A stretch of DNA of 30,818 nt from positions 1 to 30,818 of the forward strand of contig CAZAQG010000025.1 of assembly GCA_964487445.1 (NCBI GenBank), written 5' to 3'. This document shows positions 7,972 to 16,282 of this stretch, in pieces; positions within the stretch are counted from its first letter, which is position 1, and every line of letters begins with the position of its first letter. Under the pieces are notes generated by a model, which was not told the origin of the DNA, did not search any database, and saw nothing but the letters and a program-made list of their open reading frames with translations. This DNA is from BMS3Abin12 sp964487445 (GTDB taxonomy: Bacteria > Pseudomonadota > Gammaproteobacteria > 21-64-14). The translations under genes and the position numbers were made by a program.

Positions 7972-8328
7972 TCAGACCGAGAACGAGGATCCGCAGCCGC
8001 AGGTCGTGGTGGCGTTCGGGTTGTGGATCACGAACTGCGCGCCCTCCAGACCCTCCGTGTAGTCGATCTCCGCCCCGACCAAGTATTGGTAGCTCATCGG
8101 ATCGACCAGCAGCGTGACGCCGCCCTTCTCCACCACGGTGTCCCCGTCCTGCACCTTCTCGTCGAAGGTGAAGCCATACTGGAAACCCGAACAACCGCCG
8201 CCGGTGATGAAGACGCGCAGCTTGAGGTCGGGATTGTCCTCCTGCTCCAGAAGTTCGCGGACCTTGTGGACCGCGCTGTCGCTGAACAGCAGCGGGCCGG
8301 GAGTCGCTTCGCTTGCCGGTGTACTCAT
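7972..8328 (-). CDS. erpA: A-type iron-sulfur cluster carrier ErpA
   Basis: ErpA delivers Fe-S clusters to apo-proteins, including the isoprenoid enzymes IspG/IspH in E. coli. The 118-residue protein has the three cluster-binding cysteines of the A-type family: C46 (GGGCSGFQYGF) and C110/C112 (TTTCGCGSSFSV). The ATG at 8328 gives the usual length; AGAGGA lies 9 nt upstream. The frame is open further upstream but that part is not family-like. It has its own promoter overlapping the bactofilin stop, with a probable IscR site, and may be transcribed on into citrate synthase. Confidence 0.96.
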   Translation of the reverse strand: MSTPASEATPGPLLFSDSAVHKVRELLEQEDNPDLKLRVFITGGGCSGFQYGFTFDEKVQDGDTVVEKGGVTLLVDPMSYQYLVGAEIDYTEGLEGAQFVIHNPNATTTCGCGSSFSV

Positions 8329-8451
8329 CGTTTCAAGTCCTCTTCGCACGCACCGTCCCGGAAACTCACCGCAGAGTTCCGCCCGGAAGATCCTCCGGAG
8401 CTGCGTGCGCCCATGATTTCCTGGGCCACCGGGACGGCCCTCCGAAACTTC

Positions 8452-8484
8452 ACTATAGAGTTCCCGACTAAAACGGTCAAGTAT
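8452..8484 (-). promoter_or_regulatory. erpA promoter with IscR type-1-like operator
   Basis: The minus strand shows -35 TTGACC (8480-8475), a 17-bp spacer and -10 TATAGT (8457-8452). The 25-bp stretch 8484-8460 begins ATACTTGACC and continues GTTTTAGTCGGGAAC. That closely follows the known type-1 IscR motif (ATAnnTGACTnnnnTAGTCGGGTAT-like), which is bound by [2Fe-2S]-IscR. It covers the -35 box, so repression when clusters are plentiful is the natural reading. The TGA stop of the bactofilin gene (8479-8477) lies inside the -35 hexamer. Confidence 0.65.
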
Positions 8485-8935
8485 GGGCCGGAGGAACCCC
8501 GCCCGCCCGGGCGGGCGGCCCGGCGGACCCGGCCTCCGCATCGGCCATCACCAACGTCGGTTTGCCCCCCGCCGCGCGGTGCACCAACTTACCGTTGACC
8601 GTGGCGCCGACGGCCATCTCAATCAAATTGTAATACACGTTGCCGGTGACCCGTGCATGCACGGCCAACTCGACCCGCTCCGCGGCGTGCACATCGCCGT
8701 TCACACGCCCGTCGAGGATCACCGTGGGCACCCGCACCTCGCCCTCGATGCAGCCTTCCCGGCTGAGCGTGAACACGGCCTCAGCCCCCGAATCGGCGAC
8801 CACGTCACCCTTTACGGTACCGTCCACGTGCAGTCCGCCGCTGAAGCGCAGGTTGCCGTGGACCTCGGTATGCCGGCCCACCAGCGTCTCGATCCGCGTG
8901 CGCCGCGGACGCCGGCCCTTTCCGTCACCCCACAT
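8477..8935 (-). CDS. Bactofilin family cytoskeletal protein
   Basis: Bactofilins polymerise without nucleotide into filaments that place envelope enzymes. The 152-residue protein begins with a short basic tail, then shows the repeating beta-helix pattern of the DUF583 domain: ETLVGRHTEVHGNLRFSGG, HVDGTVKGDVVADS, EGCIEGEVRVPTVILDGRVNGDVHAAERVELAVHARVTGNVYYNLIEMAVGATVNGKL, ending in a Pro/Ala-rich tail. The ATG at 8935 overlaps the end of the upstream membrane-protein gene by 11 bases, implying translational coupling. Filament genes of this family often sit with M23 peptidases; one lies a few genes away here, so a joint role in cell-wall placement is possible but inferred. Confidence 0.92.
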   Translation of the reverse strand: MWGDGKGRRPRRTRIETLVGRHTEVHGNLRFSGGLHVDGTVKGDVVADSGAEAVFTLSREGCIEGEVRVPTVILDGRVNGDVHAAERVELAVHARVTGNVYYNLIEMAVGATVNGKLVHRAAGGKPTLVMADAEAGSAGPPARAGGVPPAHT

Positions 8936-9707
8936 GAGTCTTCTCCCCGGCCGCTTGCGGCCACTGAAAAATCTTCTCGATCGTCCGCGTGCGCCGGCCT
9001 TCCGGGCGCACCTGCACGAGGACGCTCCGCGGCCGAAAGCCCGGCGGCAGCCGCACCCGGCCCTGCAGCCGCTGGAAATACTTGAACCGAAACTTCAGCG
9101 CCGCGGCCTTGCCGTCCGCCGCCAGTCCCGAGAAATCGAGGCGCTTGGCAACTCCCCCCTGCGCCCCGTCCATCAGGAGGCGGACCGTCCCGCGCACGTC
9201 CCGCCCGCGGCTGCGTATGCGGCTCAGGATCAACTCGTAGCGATAGGTCCGCGCCTGCCCGGTGGGTCGGATCTCGAAACTCTGCACCTGCAGGCCGGAA
9301 CCGCCCGGATGGGGACCCACCACCGTGCGGTAGAAGGCGAGTTCCTGCTTGAGTTCCAGCATCTCGTCCTGCAACCGCCCGAGGGATCCCCGCACCCGCG
9401 CATAGGCCTCCCGATCGATCTGATGGGATCGCTGTACGAGCGCCAACCGCTCGCGCAGCCCCTCGTTCGCCTTTTCCAGTTGCAAAATACGTTCCATCCG
9501 CCCGGCCCGCGCCCGCTCCGCGGTGCTCGCATCGAATCCGGCCCGCACGCGCCCGTAATTGAACAGTGCCCAGCCACCGGCCGTCGCGACGACGATCAGC
9601 AGCGCGACCAGCATCCCCCGCAGCCGCCGCGAGGGCCGAGAGTGGAGGACCAGAGGTTTCGGGATTTTTGGCACCGGGGGACAGGATCTCCCATTCACCG
9701 CCGGCAT
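8925..9707 (-). CDS. Single-pass membrane protein with coiled coil (DUF6776-like)
   Basis: The 260-residue protein has one N-terminal membrane segment (MLVALLIVVATAGGWALFNYG, about 32-52), then a long heptad-like coiled coil (RMERILQLEKANEGLRERLALVQRSHQIDREAYARVRGSLGRLQDEMLELKQELAFYRT, about 69-127), then a beta-rich periplasmic part with YRYELILSRIRSRGRDVRGTV. This layout and its place between argC and bactofilin match an uncharacterised family I know as DUF6776. It overlaps the bactofilin gene by 11 bases and follows argC by 55 nt. A role linking the bactofilin filament to the inner membrane is a reasonable guess only. The ATG at 9707 has a poor ribosome site, so the exact start is uncertain. 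Confidence 0.8.
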   Translation of the reverse strand: MPAVNGRSCPPVPKIPKPLVLHSRPSRRLRGMLVALLIVVATAGGWALFNYGRVRAGFDASTAERARAGRMERILQLEKANEGLRERLALVQRSHQIDREAYARVRGSLGRLQDEMLELKQELAFYRTVVGPHPGGSGLQVQSFEIRPTGQARTYRYELILSRIRSRGRDVRGTVRLLMDGAQGGVAKRLDFSGLAADGKAAALKFRFKYFQRLQGRVRLPPGFRPRSVLVQVRPEGRRTRTIEKIFQWPQAAGEKTHVG

Positions 9708-9762
9708 TCCGCCGACCGACGCACAACTCCGATACCCGATCGCAGCGGCACGGAACCAGGGG

Positions 9763-10794
<1,032 letters not shown>

Positions 10795-11041
10795 GTCTGG
10801 TCCCTTTCCGGCATCACGCCTGTCAGCGCGTCCATACTAAGGACTGCACGCGGCGGGGGAAAGCACTCACGGTGTCGCAGACCCGGAACGGAATCCGGCA
10901 TAAAGAAAGCGGCCGGAGCCGCTTTGAAAGACTTGGGGTGGTGCTGGTTGTTATTGTTTCGGATAGGTGTCCTGCGATAGGCGCAGGAGCGGGGAAACCG
11001 GAGTGGCACCACCATAGCGCGGCCCGTTTGCGTCGTCAATG
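10795..11041 (-). ncRNA. Putative argC leader RNA (attenuator) with candidate leader peptide
   Basis: This is the predicted 5' leader from the promoter at 11048-11076 to the argC ATG. On the minus strand, ATG 11015 opens a frame rich in arginine and asparagine codons: RFPRSCAYRRTPIR then NNNNQHHP, followed at once by the terminator stem. GGTGGTGC (11013-11006) is exactly complementary to GCACCACC (10944-10937). Between them is a 7-bp hairpin TCCTGCG/CGCAGGA (10988-10982 with 10976-10970). An alternative pairing of GGGCCGC (about 11023-11017) with the left arm of the terminator is possible. The frame stays open to a TGA overlapping argC, so a coupled short protein is an alternative, as is a ~140-nt small RNA. 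No ribosome site precedes the ATG. Confidence 0.4.
10902..10925 (-). terminator. Intrinsic terminator inside the argC leader
   Basis: The minus strand has an 8-bp perfect stem AAAGCGGC/GCCGCTTT (10925-10918 with 10913-10906) and a 4-base loop, followed by CTTTAT. It stands ~110 nt before argC and ~115 nt after the predicted start. The T-run is short and broken, so termination may be partial. No T-run exists in the plus direction. Confidence 0.55.
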
Positions 11042-11047
11042 ACCTGA

Positions 11048-11076
11048 TTTATATAAGCTTATTAGGATATTCTCAA
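11048..11076 (-). promoter_or_regulatory. argC leader promoter
   Basis: The minus strand shows -35 TTGAGA (11076-11071), a 17-bp A/T-rich spacer and -10 TATAAA (11053-11048), predicted start near 11041. The surrounding 30 bases are the most A/T-rich in this intergenic region. A plus-direction pairing, TTGCGT (11029-11034) with TATAAG (11053-11058), spacer 18, is also possible, so the region may fire both ways. Confidence 0.6.
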
Positions 11077-11125
11077 TACCCCGCCCCCCCGGCGCGCGGG
11101 TCCACCGGTTCACGTCGGCGCGGGG

Positions 11126-11154
11126 TTACGACACCGCCGCCGCAGGTGTACAAT
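11126..11154 (+). promoter_or_regulatory. Possible yggX promoter
   Basis: A good -10 TACAAT (11149-11154) follows a weak -35 TTACGA (11126-11131) with a 17-bp spacer. The predicted start near 11161 leaves a ~37-nt leader before the yggX ATG. The poor -35 suggests an activator or a weak constitutive promoter; no soxbox-like sequence was recognised. Confidence 0.35.
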
Positions 11155-11197
11155 TTCCGCCGGTCGCAAACCCGCGCGGCCGGCGAGGCGACGGATC

Positions 11198-11482
11198 ATG
11201 GCCAGAACGGTACGGTGTGTAATCCTCAAGCGCGAGGCGGAGGGCCTCGATGCAGCGCCCCACCCCGGCGAGCTGGGCCGGCGGATCTACGAGGAGGTCT
11301 CCCGCGAAGGCTGGCAGAAGTGGCTCGAGCGCTTGACCATGATCATCAACGAGAACGGCCTCAGCACCGCGGACCCGGCCGGCATCCCGGTAATCGAGCG
11401 GCACATGCGCGGCTTCCTGTTCGGCGAGGGGGAGCAGGGCGCCATGCCCGAGGGATTCCACCCACCGGGCAACAAGAAGTAG
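11198..11482 (+). CDS. yggX: Oxidative damage protection / probable Fe(2+)-trafficking protein YggX
   Basis: YggX is a small cytoplasmic protein that protects Fe-S enzymes from superoxide and is linked to labile iron. The 94-residue sequence has the family pattern: RTVRCVILKREAEGLD with the conserved C7, then PHPGELGRRIYEEVSREGWQKWLERLTMIINENGLS, and RHMRGFLFGEG. The length is typical. GAGG lies 9 nt before the ATG. It converges with the ATP-grasp gene, with only 10 nt between them. Its place near two Fe-S carrier genes suits its role, though it is often next to mutY in other bacteria; no mutY is here. Confidence 0.95.
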   Translation: MARTVRCVILKREAEGLDAAPHPGELGRRIYEEVSREGWQKWLERLTMIINENGLSTADPAGIPVIERHMRGFLFGEGEQGAMPEGFHPPGNKK

Positions 11483-11492
11483 CCGACCCGCG

Positions 11493-12767
11493 TCAACCGG
11501 CGGTGATCTTCCACAACGGCGCGGTCACCACGCGCAGGCAGGCATGGGCCCGGCGCAGGGACTGTTCCACCACCGCCGGCTCCGGGCCGCGGGCGAAGAT
11601 GAAACCCAGGTAGCTGGAACCCTCGGGCAGCGGCACCAATTCGTAACCCTCGCGTACGCTGATCTCCACCTCCTCGACCCCCGGCACCCGCTGGGCGGCG
11701 AGCACGCCTTCGACCCGACGTAACGCGCCGGCGCGCGGGATCGGGATCATGAGCACGCCCGCGGCCCCGGCACCCGCCCGCGGTTCGAGCGCGCGCCCCA
11801 CGGCGTGCGCGAGCACCAATTCCTCGAGCCCGAGCCCGGTCCCGAAACGCAGCAGCCGCGCGCAGTGCCCGCCGATGGTCCGCGCGGCGACCTCGAGAAT
11901 CCACGCCTGCGCGCCGTCGACGCGCAGCTCCGCGTGCACCGGGCCCTCGCACAAACCATACGCGGCACACGCCTGCGCCGTGCGTCGGCGAATCCGCTCC
12001 TGCACGGTGCGCGGCAGGCGCGAAGGCGTGACGTAATAGGTCTCCTCGAAGAACGGGCCCTCCAACGGATCGGGCTTGTCGAACAGGGCCAGTGTTTCCA
12101 TGCGCCCGCCGCTCAACATCCCCTCCACCGCCACCTCGGCCCCCGGCAGGTACCGCTCCACCAGGGCGCGGGTACGCTCCCCGGGCGCCGCGTCTTTCTC
12201 CTGTTCGAGGATCGCGTGCAGCCGCCGGCAGGCGGCCTCCAGCGCCGGGGCGTCATCGGCGCGGATCACGCCCCGGCTGCCCGAGAGCATGAGCGGCTTG
12301 ACCACCACCGGGAAATCCAGGCCCGCGCACTGCGGCACGACCGGCCGAATCAGGTCGACGACGCGGAACTCCGGGATCGGGACCCCCGCCGCGCGCAGCC
12401 GCGCACGCGCGAGATCCTTGCGCCGCGCCAGCCGCGCCGACTCCGGTGGGTTGTGGGGCAGGCCCAGGGCCCGTGCGGCGCGGCTCGCCAACTCCACCGT
12501 GGAATCGTCGGTGCCCACCACCGCCGCGATCCCGGCACCGTTCAGCGCCTCCACGATCCGCGCCAGGGCCCGTTCGGGTTCGCGCAGGTCGAGGTGCAGG
12601 CCCCGGGCCACGGCGCTCACCAGGGAGTGCTCGCCCTGAGAGGCGACCGTCAGGTCGAGGTCCAGGCGCGCGGCGGCCGCCGCATAGGGGGCGATGCGAT
12701 AGCTGGTGGGGGGCGCGATCAGGAGCAGCCGCGGCCGGTCCCGGCCGGGTCGTGCAGCGGCGCTCAC
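11493..12767 (-). CDS. ATP-grasp domain ligase, substrate unknown
   Basis: The 424-residue protein has the carboxylate-amine ligase layout: an N-terminal Rossmann-like part (RLLLIAPPTSYRIAPYAAAAARLDLDLTVAS), a linker (VVGTDDSTVELASRAARALGLPHNPPESARLARRKDLARARLRAAGVPIPEF) like that of PurK and biotin carboxylase relatives, the ATP-grasp core (FPVVVKPLMLSGSRGVIRADD, ALVERYLPGAEVAVEGMLS), and the Mg-binding end (HAELRVDGAQAWILEVAARTIGGHCARLLRFGTG). It should form an acyl-phosphate and join it to an amine, as L-amino-acid ligases do, but the substrate cannot be read from sequence. It starts 73 nt after the HesB-like gene and is probably cotranscribed with it. Confidence 0.85.
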   Translation of the reverse strand: MSAAARPGRDRPRLLLIAPPTSYRIAPYAAAAARLDLDLTVASQGEHSLVSAVARGLHLDLREPERALARIVEALNGAGIAAVVGTDDSTVELASRAARALGLPHNPPESARLARRKDLARARLRAAGVPIPEFRVVDLIRPVVPQCAGLDFPVVVKPLMLSGSRGVIRADDAPALEAACRRLHAILEQEKDAAPGERTRALVERYLPGAEVAVEGMLSGGRMETLALFDKPDPLEGPFFEETYYVTPSRLPRTVQERIRRRTAQACAAYGLCEGPVHAELRVDGAQAWILEVAARTIGGHCARLLRFGTGLGLEELVLAHAVGRALEPRAGAGAAGVLMIPIPRAGALRRVEGVLAAQRVPGVEEVEISVREGYELVPLPEGSSYLGFIFARGPEPAVVEQSLRRAHACLRVVTAPLWKITAG

Positions 12768-12840
12768 GGCACGGAACCCGCTTCGGTGCGAATCGGGACG
12801 ATTCGGAAGTCGGCGCCGGACGCGCCCCCGGGAAGGGCGA

Positions 12841-13242
12841 TCAGCCGGCCGCGCCGCAGGCCGAGCAGGTCCCGCGCCCGCCGGTGGCGGCGAACACGTT
12901 GTTGAAAACGAAACTCGAGCCGGTGGGGCGCTCGGCGTAGTCGATTTCCACCCCTCGCAGGAAGTTCAGCGCGATCGCATCCACGTAGATCGCGACCCCT
13001 TCGGCCTGATAGACGCAGTCGTAAGGGGTGCGGCTCTCCGTGAAGGTCATGCCGTAGCTCATCCCGCCGCACCCGCCGCCGCCGACGAAGATGCGGATCG
13101 CCTCGACCTCGTCGACGTTTTCACGCAACAGCTCCGCCATCTTGGCATGCGCCGGCTCGCTCAACCGGACATCGTCTTCGGTCAATACCGGGTTGAAGAG
13201 TCCCGCGTCTTCCGCGTTACCCGCCTGAATCGATTCATCCAT
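12841..13242 (-). CDS. HesB/IscA-family protein with C-terminal CxxC
   Basis: The 133-residue protein is an A-type (HesB-like) scaffold. LSEPAHAKMAELL, then IRIFVGGGGCGGMSYGMTF (C58), then VAIYVDAIALNFLRGVEIDYAERPTGSSFVFNN follow the family. The usual C-terminal CGC is replaced by CSAC (C126, C129), and there is one further cysteine, C76. It may bind a different cluster or bind it differently; compare erpA at 7972-8328, which has CGC. The ATG at 13242 is chosen because GGAGG lies 10 nt upstream; the frame remains open to 13353. The gene leads an apparent two-gene operon with the ATP-grasp ligase and fires from the divergent promoter region at 13307-13350. Confidence 0.85.
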   Translation of the reverse strand: MDESIQAGNAEDAGLFNPVLTEDDVRLSEPAHAKMAELLRENVDEVEAIRIFVGGGGCGGMSYGMTFTESRTPYDCVYQAEGVAIYVDAIALNFLRGVEIDYAERPTGSSFVFNNVFAATGGRGTCSACGAAG

Positions 13243-13306
13243 CACCGAGCGGCCTCCGTCGAAATCTGGACCGGGCACCCCACTATCGGCGCCCCCTGGC
13301 GGGATT

Positions 13307-13350
13307 ATTGTAGCATCCCGCGGTGCGAACGGTTCGGACGATGCTACAAT
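13307..13350. promoter_or_regulatory. Divergent promoters in a perfect 11-bp inverted repeat
   Basis: ATTGTAGCATC (13307-13317) and GATGCTACAAT (13340-13350) are perfect inverted arms 22 bp apart. Each arm contains an extended -10, TGCTACAAT: plus -10 TACAAT at 13345-13350 toward thiD, minus -10 at 13312-13307 toward the HesB-like gene. No good -35 is seen, as expected for extended -10 promoters. A second dyad CGAAC/GTTCG (13326-13336) sits between the arms. The two polymerase sites overlap face to back, so they probably compete; the repeat could also be an operator. Confidence 0.55.
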
Positions 13351-13432
13351 CACTACGGACTACGGAACATCTCCGGGGGGCCGGTCCGCAATCCGACACC
13401 CCGCCCGCAAGCCGCGCCGTGTGCACCTCCTC

Positions 13433-14245
13433 ATGAACCCGACCCCGACAATCGCACCCCGTCCCGTGGTAGTCGCCATCTCCGGTCACGACCCCAGCGG
13501 CGGGGCCGGGATCCAGGCGGACATCGAGACCCTCGGGAGCCTGGGGTGTCATCCGGCGTCGGTGCTTACCGCGGTGACCGTGCAGGATACCCGCGGCGTA
13601 CAGGGCTACACCGCGCTCGACCCCCTACTGATCGTCGAACAAGCCCGCGCGGTACTGGAGGACATGCCGGCGGCCGCGATCAAGATCGGGATGCTCGCCG
13701 GCGTCGCCGCCGTGGAGGCCGTCCACACGCTGCTGCGCGATTACTCCCATCTGCCGGTGGTCCTCGACCCGGTGCTCACCGCCGGCGGAGGCGGCTCACT
13801 GGCCGACGAGGGCATCGTCGAGGCGCTCAACCACCTGCTGCTGCCCATGACCACCGTGCTCACCCCCAACGCTCCGGAGGCCCGCACCCTCGCCCCGGAG
13901 GCGGACAACCTCGAGGCCTGCGCCATGGCCCTGCTCGATCGCGGCTGCCGATTCGTGCTGATTACCGGTGCGCACGAACCGACGCCGAAGATCACCAACC
14001 GTCTCTACGGCGACCACCGCCTCCTCGACGCCGCGAGTTGGGAGCGCCTGCCCGGGGAATACCACGGATCGGGCTGTACGCTGGCCGCCGCCGTAGCCGG
14101 ACTCCTCGCCCAGGGTTGCGACCCGATCTGCGCGGCGCGCGAAGCGCAGCGATTCACCTGGGAGGCGTTGCGTCACGGCTACCGCCCGGGCATGGGCCAG
14201 CACGTCCCCGAGCGCCGGTTCCGGTTCGAACGCATCCGGAACTGA
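13433..14245 (+). CDS. thiD: Hydroxymethylpyrimidine/phosphomethylpyrimidine kinase
   Basis: ThiD phosphorylates HMP and HMP-phosphate to HMP-PP for thiamine synthesis. The 270-residue protein has the ribokinase-fold start VVAISGHDPSGGAGIQADIETLGSLG, the family segment KIGMLAG, VLDPVLTAGGGGSL, LTPNAPEA, the ITGAHEPT strand and the anion-hole motif HGSGCTLAAAVAG. The ATG at 13433 is used; an in-frame GTG at 13421 is possible, and neither has a clear ribosome site. No TPP riboswitch was found between the divergent promoter and the start. The thiE gene follows after 5 nt. Confidence 0.95.
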   Translation: MNPTPTIAPRPVVVAISGHDPSGGAGIQADIETLGSLGCHPASVLTAVTVQDTRGVQGYTALDPLLIVEQARAVLEDMPAAAIKIGMLAGVAAVEAVHTLLRDYSHLPVVLDPVLTAGGGGSLADEGIVEALNHLLLPMTTVLTPNAPEARTLAPEADNLEACAMALLDRGCRFVLITGAHEPTPKITNRLYGDHRLLDAASWERLPGEYHGSGCTLAAAVAGLLAQGCDPICAAREAQRFTWEALRHGYRPGMGQHVPERRFRFERIRN

Positions 14246-14250
14246 GGCCG

Positions 14251-14889
14251 ATGACGGGCACCGTGCCGGCCGGGCTCTACGTACTCACCGGCGGCGGATC
14301 CTGCACCGAAGGCGGGCTGCTCGAAGGCGTCGCGGCCGCGATCCGGGGCGGCGCGCGCTGGGTCCAGTACCGGGACAAGGACGCCCCGCCCGATACCCGT
14401 GCCGCGCGCGCGCGGGTCCTGCGCCGTCTGTGCGACGAACGCGACGTCCCCCTGATCGTCAACGACGACGTTGCACTGGCACGGGCGGTCGGCGCCGCCG
14501 GTGTCCATCTCGGCCGCGACGACGCCTCACTGCAAGCGGCGCGCGAGGCGCTCGGCGCCGGGGCGTTGATCGGCATCTCCTGCTATGATTCCCTGGACCG
14601 GGCGCGCGCCGCCGAGGCGGGCGGCGCCGACTACGTCGCCTTCGGCCGTTTCTTCGCGTCGCGCACGAAACCCCGGGCCACCCCCGCACCCATCGGTCTG
14701 CTGCGCCGCGCGCGCGCCGCGTTGTCGGTCCCGATAGTTGCCATCGGCGGCATCACACCGGAAAATGGCGCGGCGCTGATCGCCGCGGGTGCGGACATCC
14801 TGGCGGTCGGCCATGGGGTGTTCGGGCACGCGGACATCGAGGCCGCGGCACGGCGCTGCGCCGCTTTGTTCGGCGTCCCGATACCTTGA
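14251..14889 (+). CDS. thiE: Thiamine-phosphate synthase
   Basis: ThiE joins HMP-PP and thiazole phosphate into thiamine phosphate. The 212-residue TIM-barrel protein shows GLYVLTGG, WVQYRDK (pyrophosphate-binding), LIVNDDVALARAVGAAGVHLGRDD, GISCYDSLDRA, YVAFGRFFAS..TKP and VPIVAIGGITPEN, all in family order. The ATG at 14251 is 5 nt after the thiD stop, so the two form one operon. ThiD and ThiE act on successive steps of the same branch. Thiazole genes are absent from the window. Confidence 0.96.
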   Translation: MTGTVPAGLYVLTGGGSCTEGGLLEGVAAAIRGGARWVQYRDKDAPPDTRAARARVLRRLCDERDVPLIVNDDVALARAVGAAGVHLGRDDASLQAAREALGAGALIGISCYDSLDRARAAEAGGADYVAFGRFFASRTKPRATPAPIGLLRRARAALSVPIVAIGGITPENGAALIAAGADILAVGHGVFGHADIEAAARRCAALFGVPIP

Positions 14890-14943
14890 TCCGGGCGCGT
14901 ACCGCGCCTCGTCCATCACCGACCTGACCAGCGGGGAGCCGCC

Positions 14944-16224
14944 ATGAGTCGATCCCACGAGTTGTTCGCCGCCGCGCTCGAGTGCATCCCGGGCGGGGTC
15001 AACTCCCCGGTGCGTGCCTTCCGTGCCGTTGCCGGAGAGCCGGTATTCATCGAGCGCGGCGAGGGACCGTACCTCTTCGACGCCGACGGGCGGCGCTACA
15101 TCGACTACGTAGGCTCGTGGGGCCCGATGATCGTCGGCCATGCCCACCCGCAAGTGCTGGACGCGGTCCGCGAGACGCTGGCGCGCGGGCTCGGGTTCGG
15201 GGCGCCGACCGAGATCGAGGTGCGCATGGCGCGGCGTCTGCGCGAACTCATGCCGTCCCTCGAACTGGTGCGCATGGTCAGTTCCGGGACCGAGGCGACG
15301 ATGAGTGCGATCCGCCTGGCGCGCGGCTACACGGGCCGCGATCGGATCGTCAAGTTCGAAGGCTGCTACCACGGGCACTCCGACTCGCTGCTGGTGAAGG
15401 CGGGTTCCGGTGCGCTCACCCTGGGCGTACCCACCTCCCCCGGGGTCCCCGCCGACCTCGCGCGACACACGGCCACCCTGACCTACAACGACATCGACTC
15501 GGCGCGCGCCGCCTTCGACACGGCGGGCGAGCAGATCGCCTGCGTGATCGTCGAGCCGGTCGCCGGCAACATGAACTGCATCCCACCGCAACCCGGATTC
15601 CTGGAAGGCTTGCGGGAGTTGTGCGAACGCCACGCCAGCGTGCTCATCTTCGACGAGGTCATGACCGGTTTTCGCGTCGCACGCGGCGGCGCCCAGGGCC
15701 TCTACGGCGTGACGCCCGATCTCACCACCCTGGGCAAGGTGATCGGCGGCGGCCTGCCGGTGGGCGCGTTCGGCGGGCGGCGGGCGATCATGGAGTCGAT
15801 CGCGCCGCTCGGACCGGTGTACCAGGCCGGTACCCTGTCGGGCAACCCGGTGGCCCTGGCCGCCGGGCTCGCGACCCTGGAGATCGTCGCACGCCCGGGT
15901 TTCTTCGAGGCGCTCGGTGCGTCCACGCAACGTCTGACCGCGGGGCTGCGCGCACTCGCGCACGACGCCGGGATCGGGCTGACCACCAATCAGGTCGGCG
16001 GGATGTTCGGGGTGTTCTTCACCGACGAGCCGGAGGTGACCGGCTACCGGCAGGCGACCGCCTGTGATACGGAACGCTTCCGGCGCTTCTTCCACGCCAT
16101 GCTCGCCGCCGGCGTCTATCTCGCCCCCTCGCCGTTCGAGACGGGCTTCGTGTCGGCCGCACACCGCGAGGCCGATATCGACGCGACACTGGAGGCGGCG
16201 CGCACGGCGCTCGCAGGGCTCTGA
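14944..16224 (+). CDS. hemL: Glutamate-1-semialdehyde 2,1-aminomutase
   Basis: HemL moves the amino group of glutamate-1-semialdehyde to give 5-aminolevulinate, the precursor of haem and other tetrapyrroles in the C5 pathway. The 426-residue PLP enzyme carries the Schiff-base lysine K265 (TLGKVIGGGLPVGAFGG), IPGGVNSPVRAF at the N-terminus, SSGTEATMSAIRLARGYTGR, KFEGCYHGHSDSLLVKAGSG, IFDEVMTGFRV and YQAGTLSGNPVA. GGGGAG lies 7 nt before the ATG. It follows thiE by 54 nt on the same strand. Confidence 0.98.
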   Translation: MSRSHELFAAALECIPGGVNSPVRAFRAVAGEPVFIERGEGPYLFDADGRRYIDYVGSWGPMIVGHAHPQVLDAVRETLARGLGFGAPTEIEVRMARRLRELMPSLELVRMVSSGTEATMSAIRLARGYTGRDRIVKFEGCYHGHSDSLLVKAGSGALTLGVPTSPGVPADLARHTATLTYNDIDSARAAFDTAGEQIACVIVEPVAGNMNCIPPQPGFLEGLRELCERHASVLIFDEVMTGFRVARGGAQGLYGVTPDLTTLGKVIGGGLPVGAFGGRRAIMESIAPLGPVYQAGTLSGNPVALAAGLATLEIVARPGFFEALGASTQRLTAGLRALAHDAGIGLTTNQVGGMFGVFFTDEPEVTGYRQATACDTERFRRFFHAMLAAGVYLAPSPFETGFVSAAHREADIDATLEAARTALAGL

Positions 16225-16282
16225 ACATGCGGCGCACGGCGCACCCGCGGCGCCGGCGCCGCGCGCCCGCGTAGGCGACGCC

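Noticed and set aside
11041..11080. ArgR operator in the argC promoter
   Set aside because: Only a faint resemblance to the TGAATA-type half-sites; not enough to call.
13351..13432. Possible TPP riboswitch before thiD
   Set aside because: No thi-box core (CTGAGA or related) and too short a leader.
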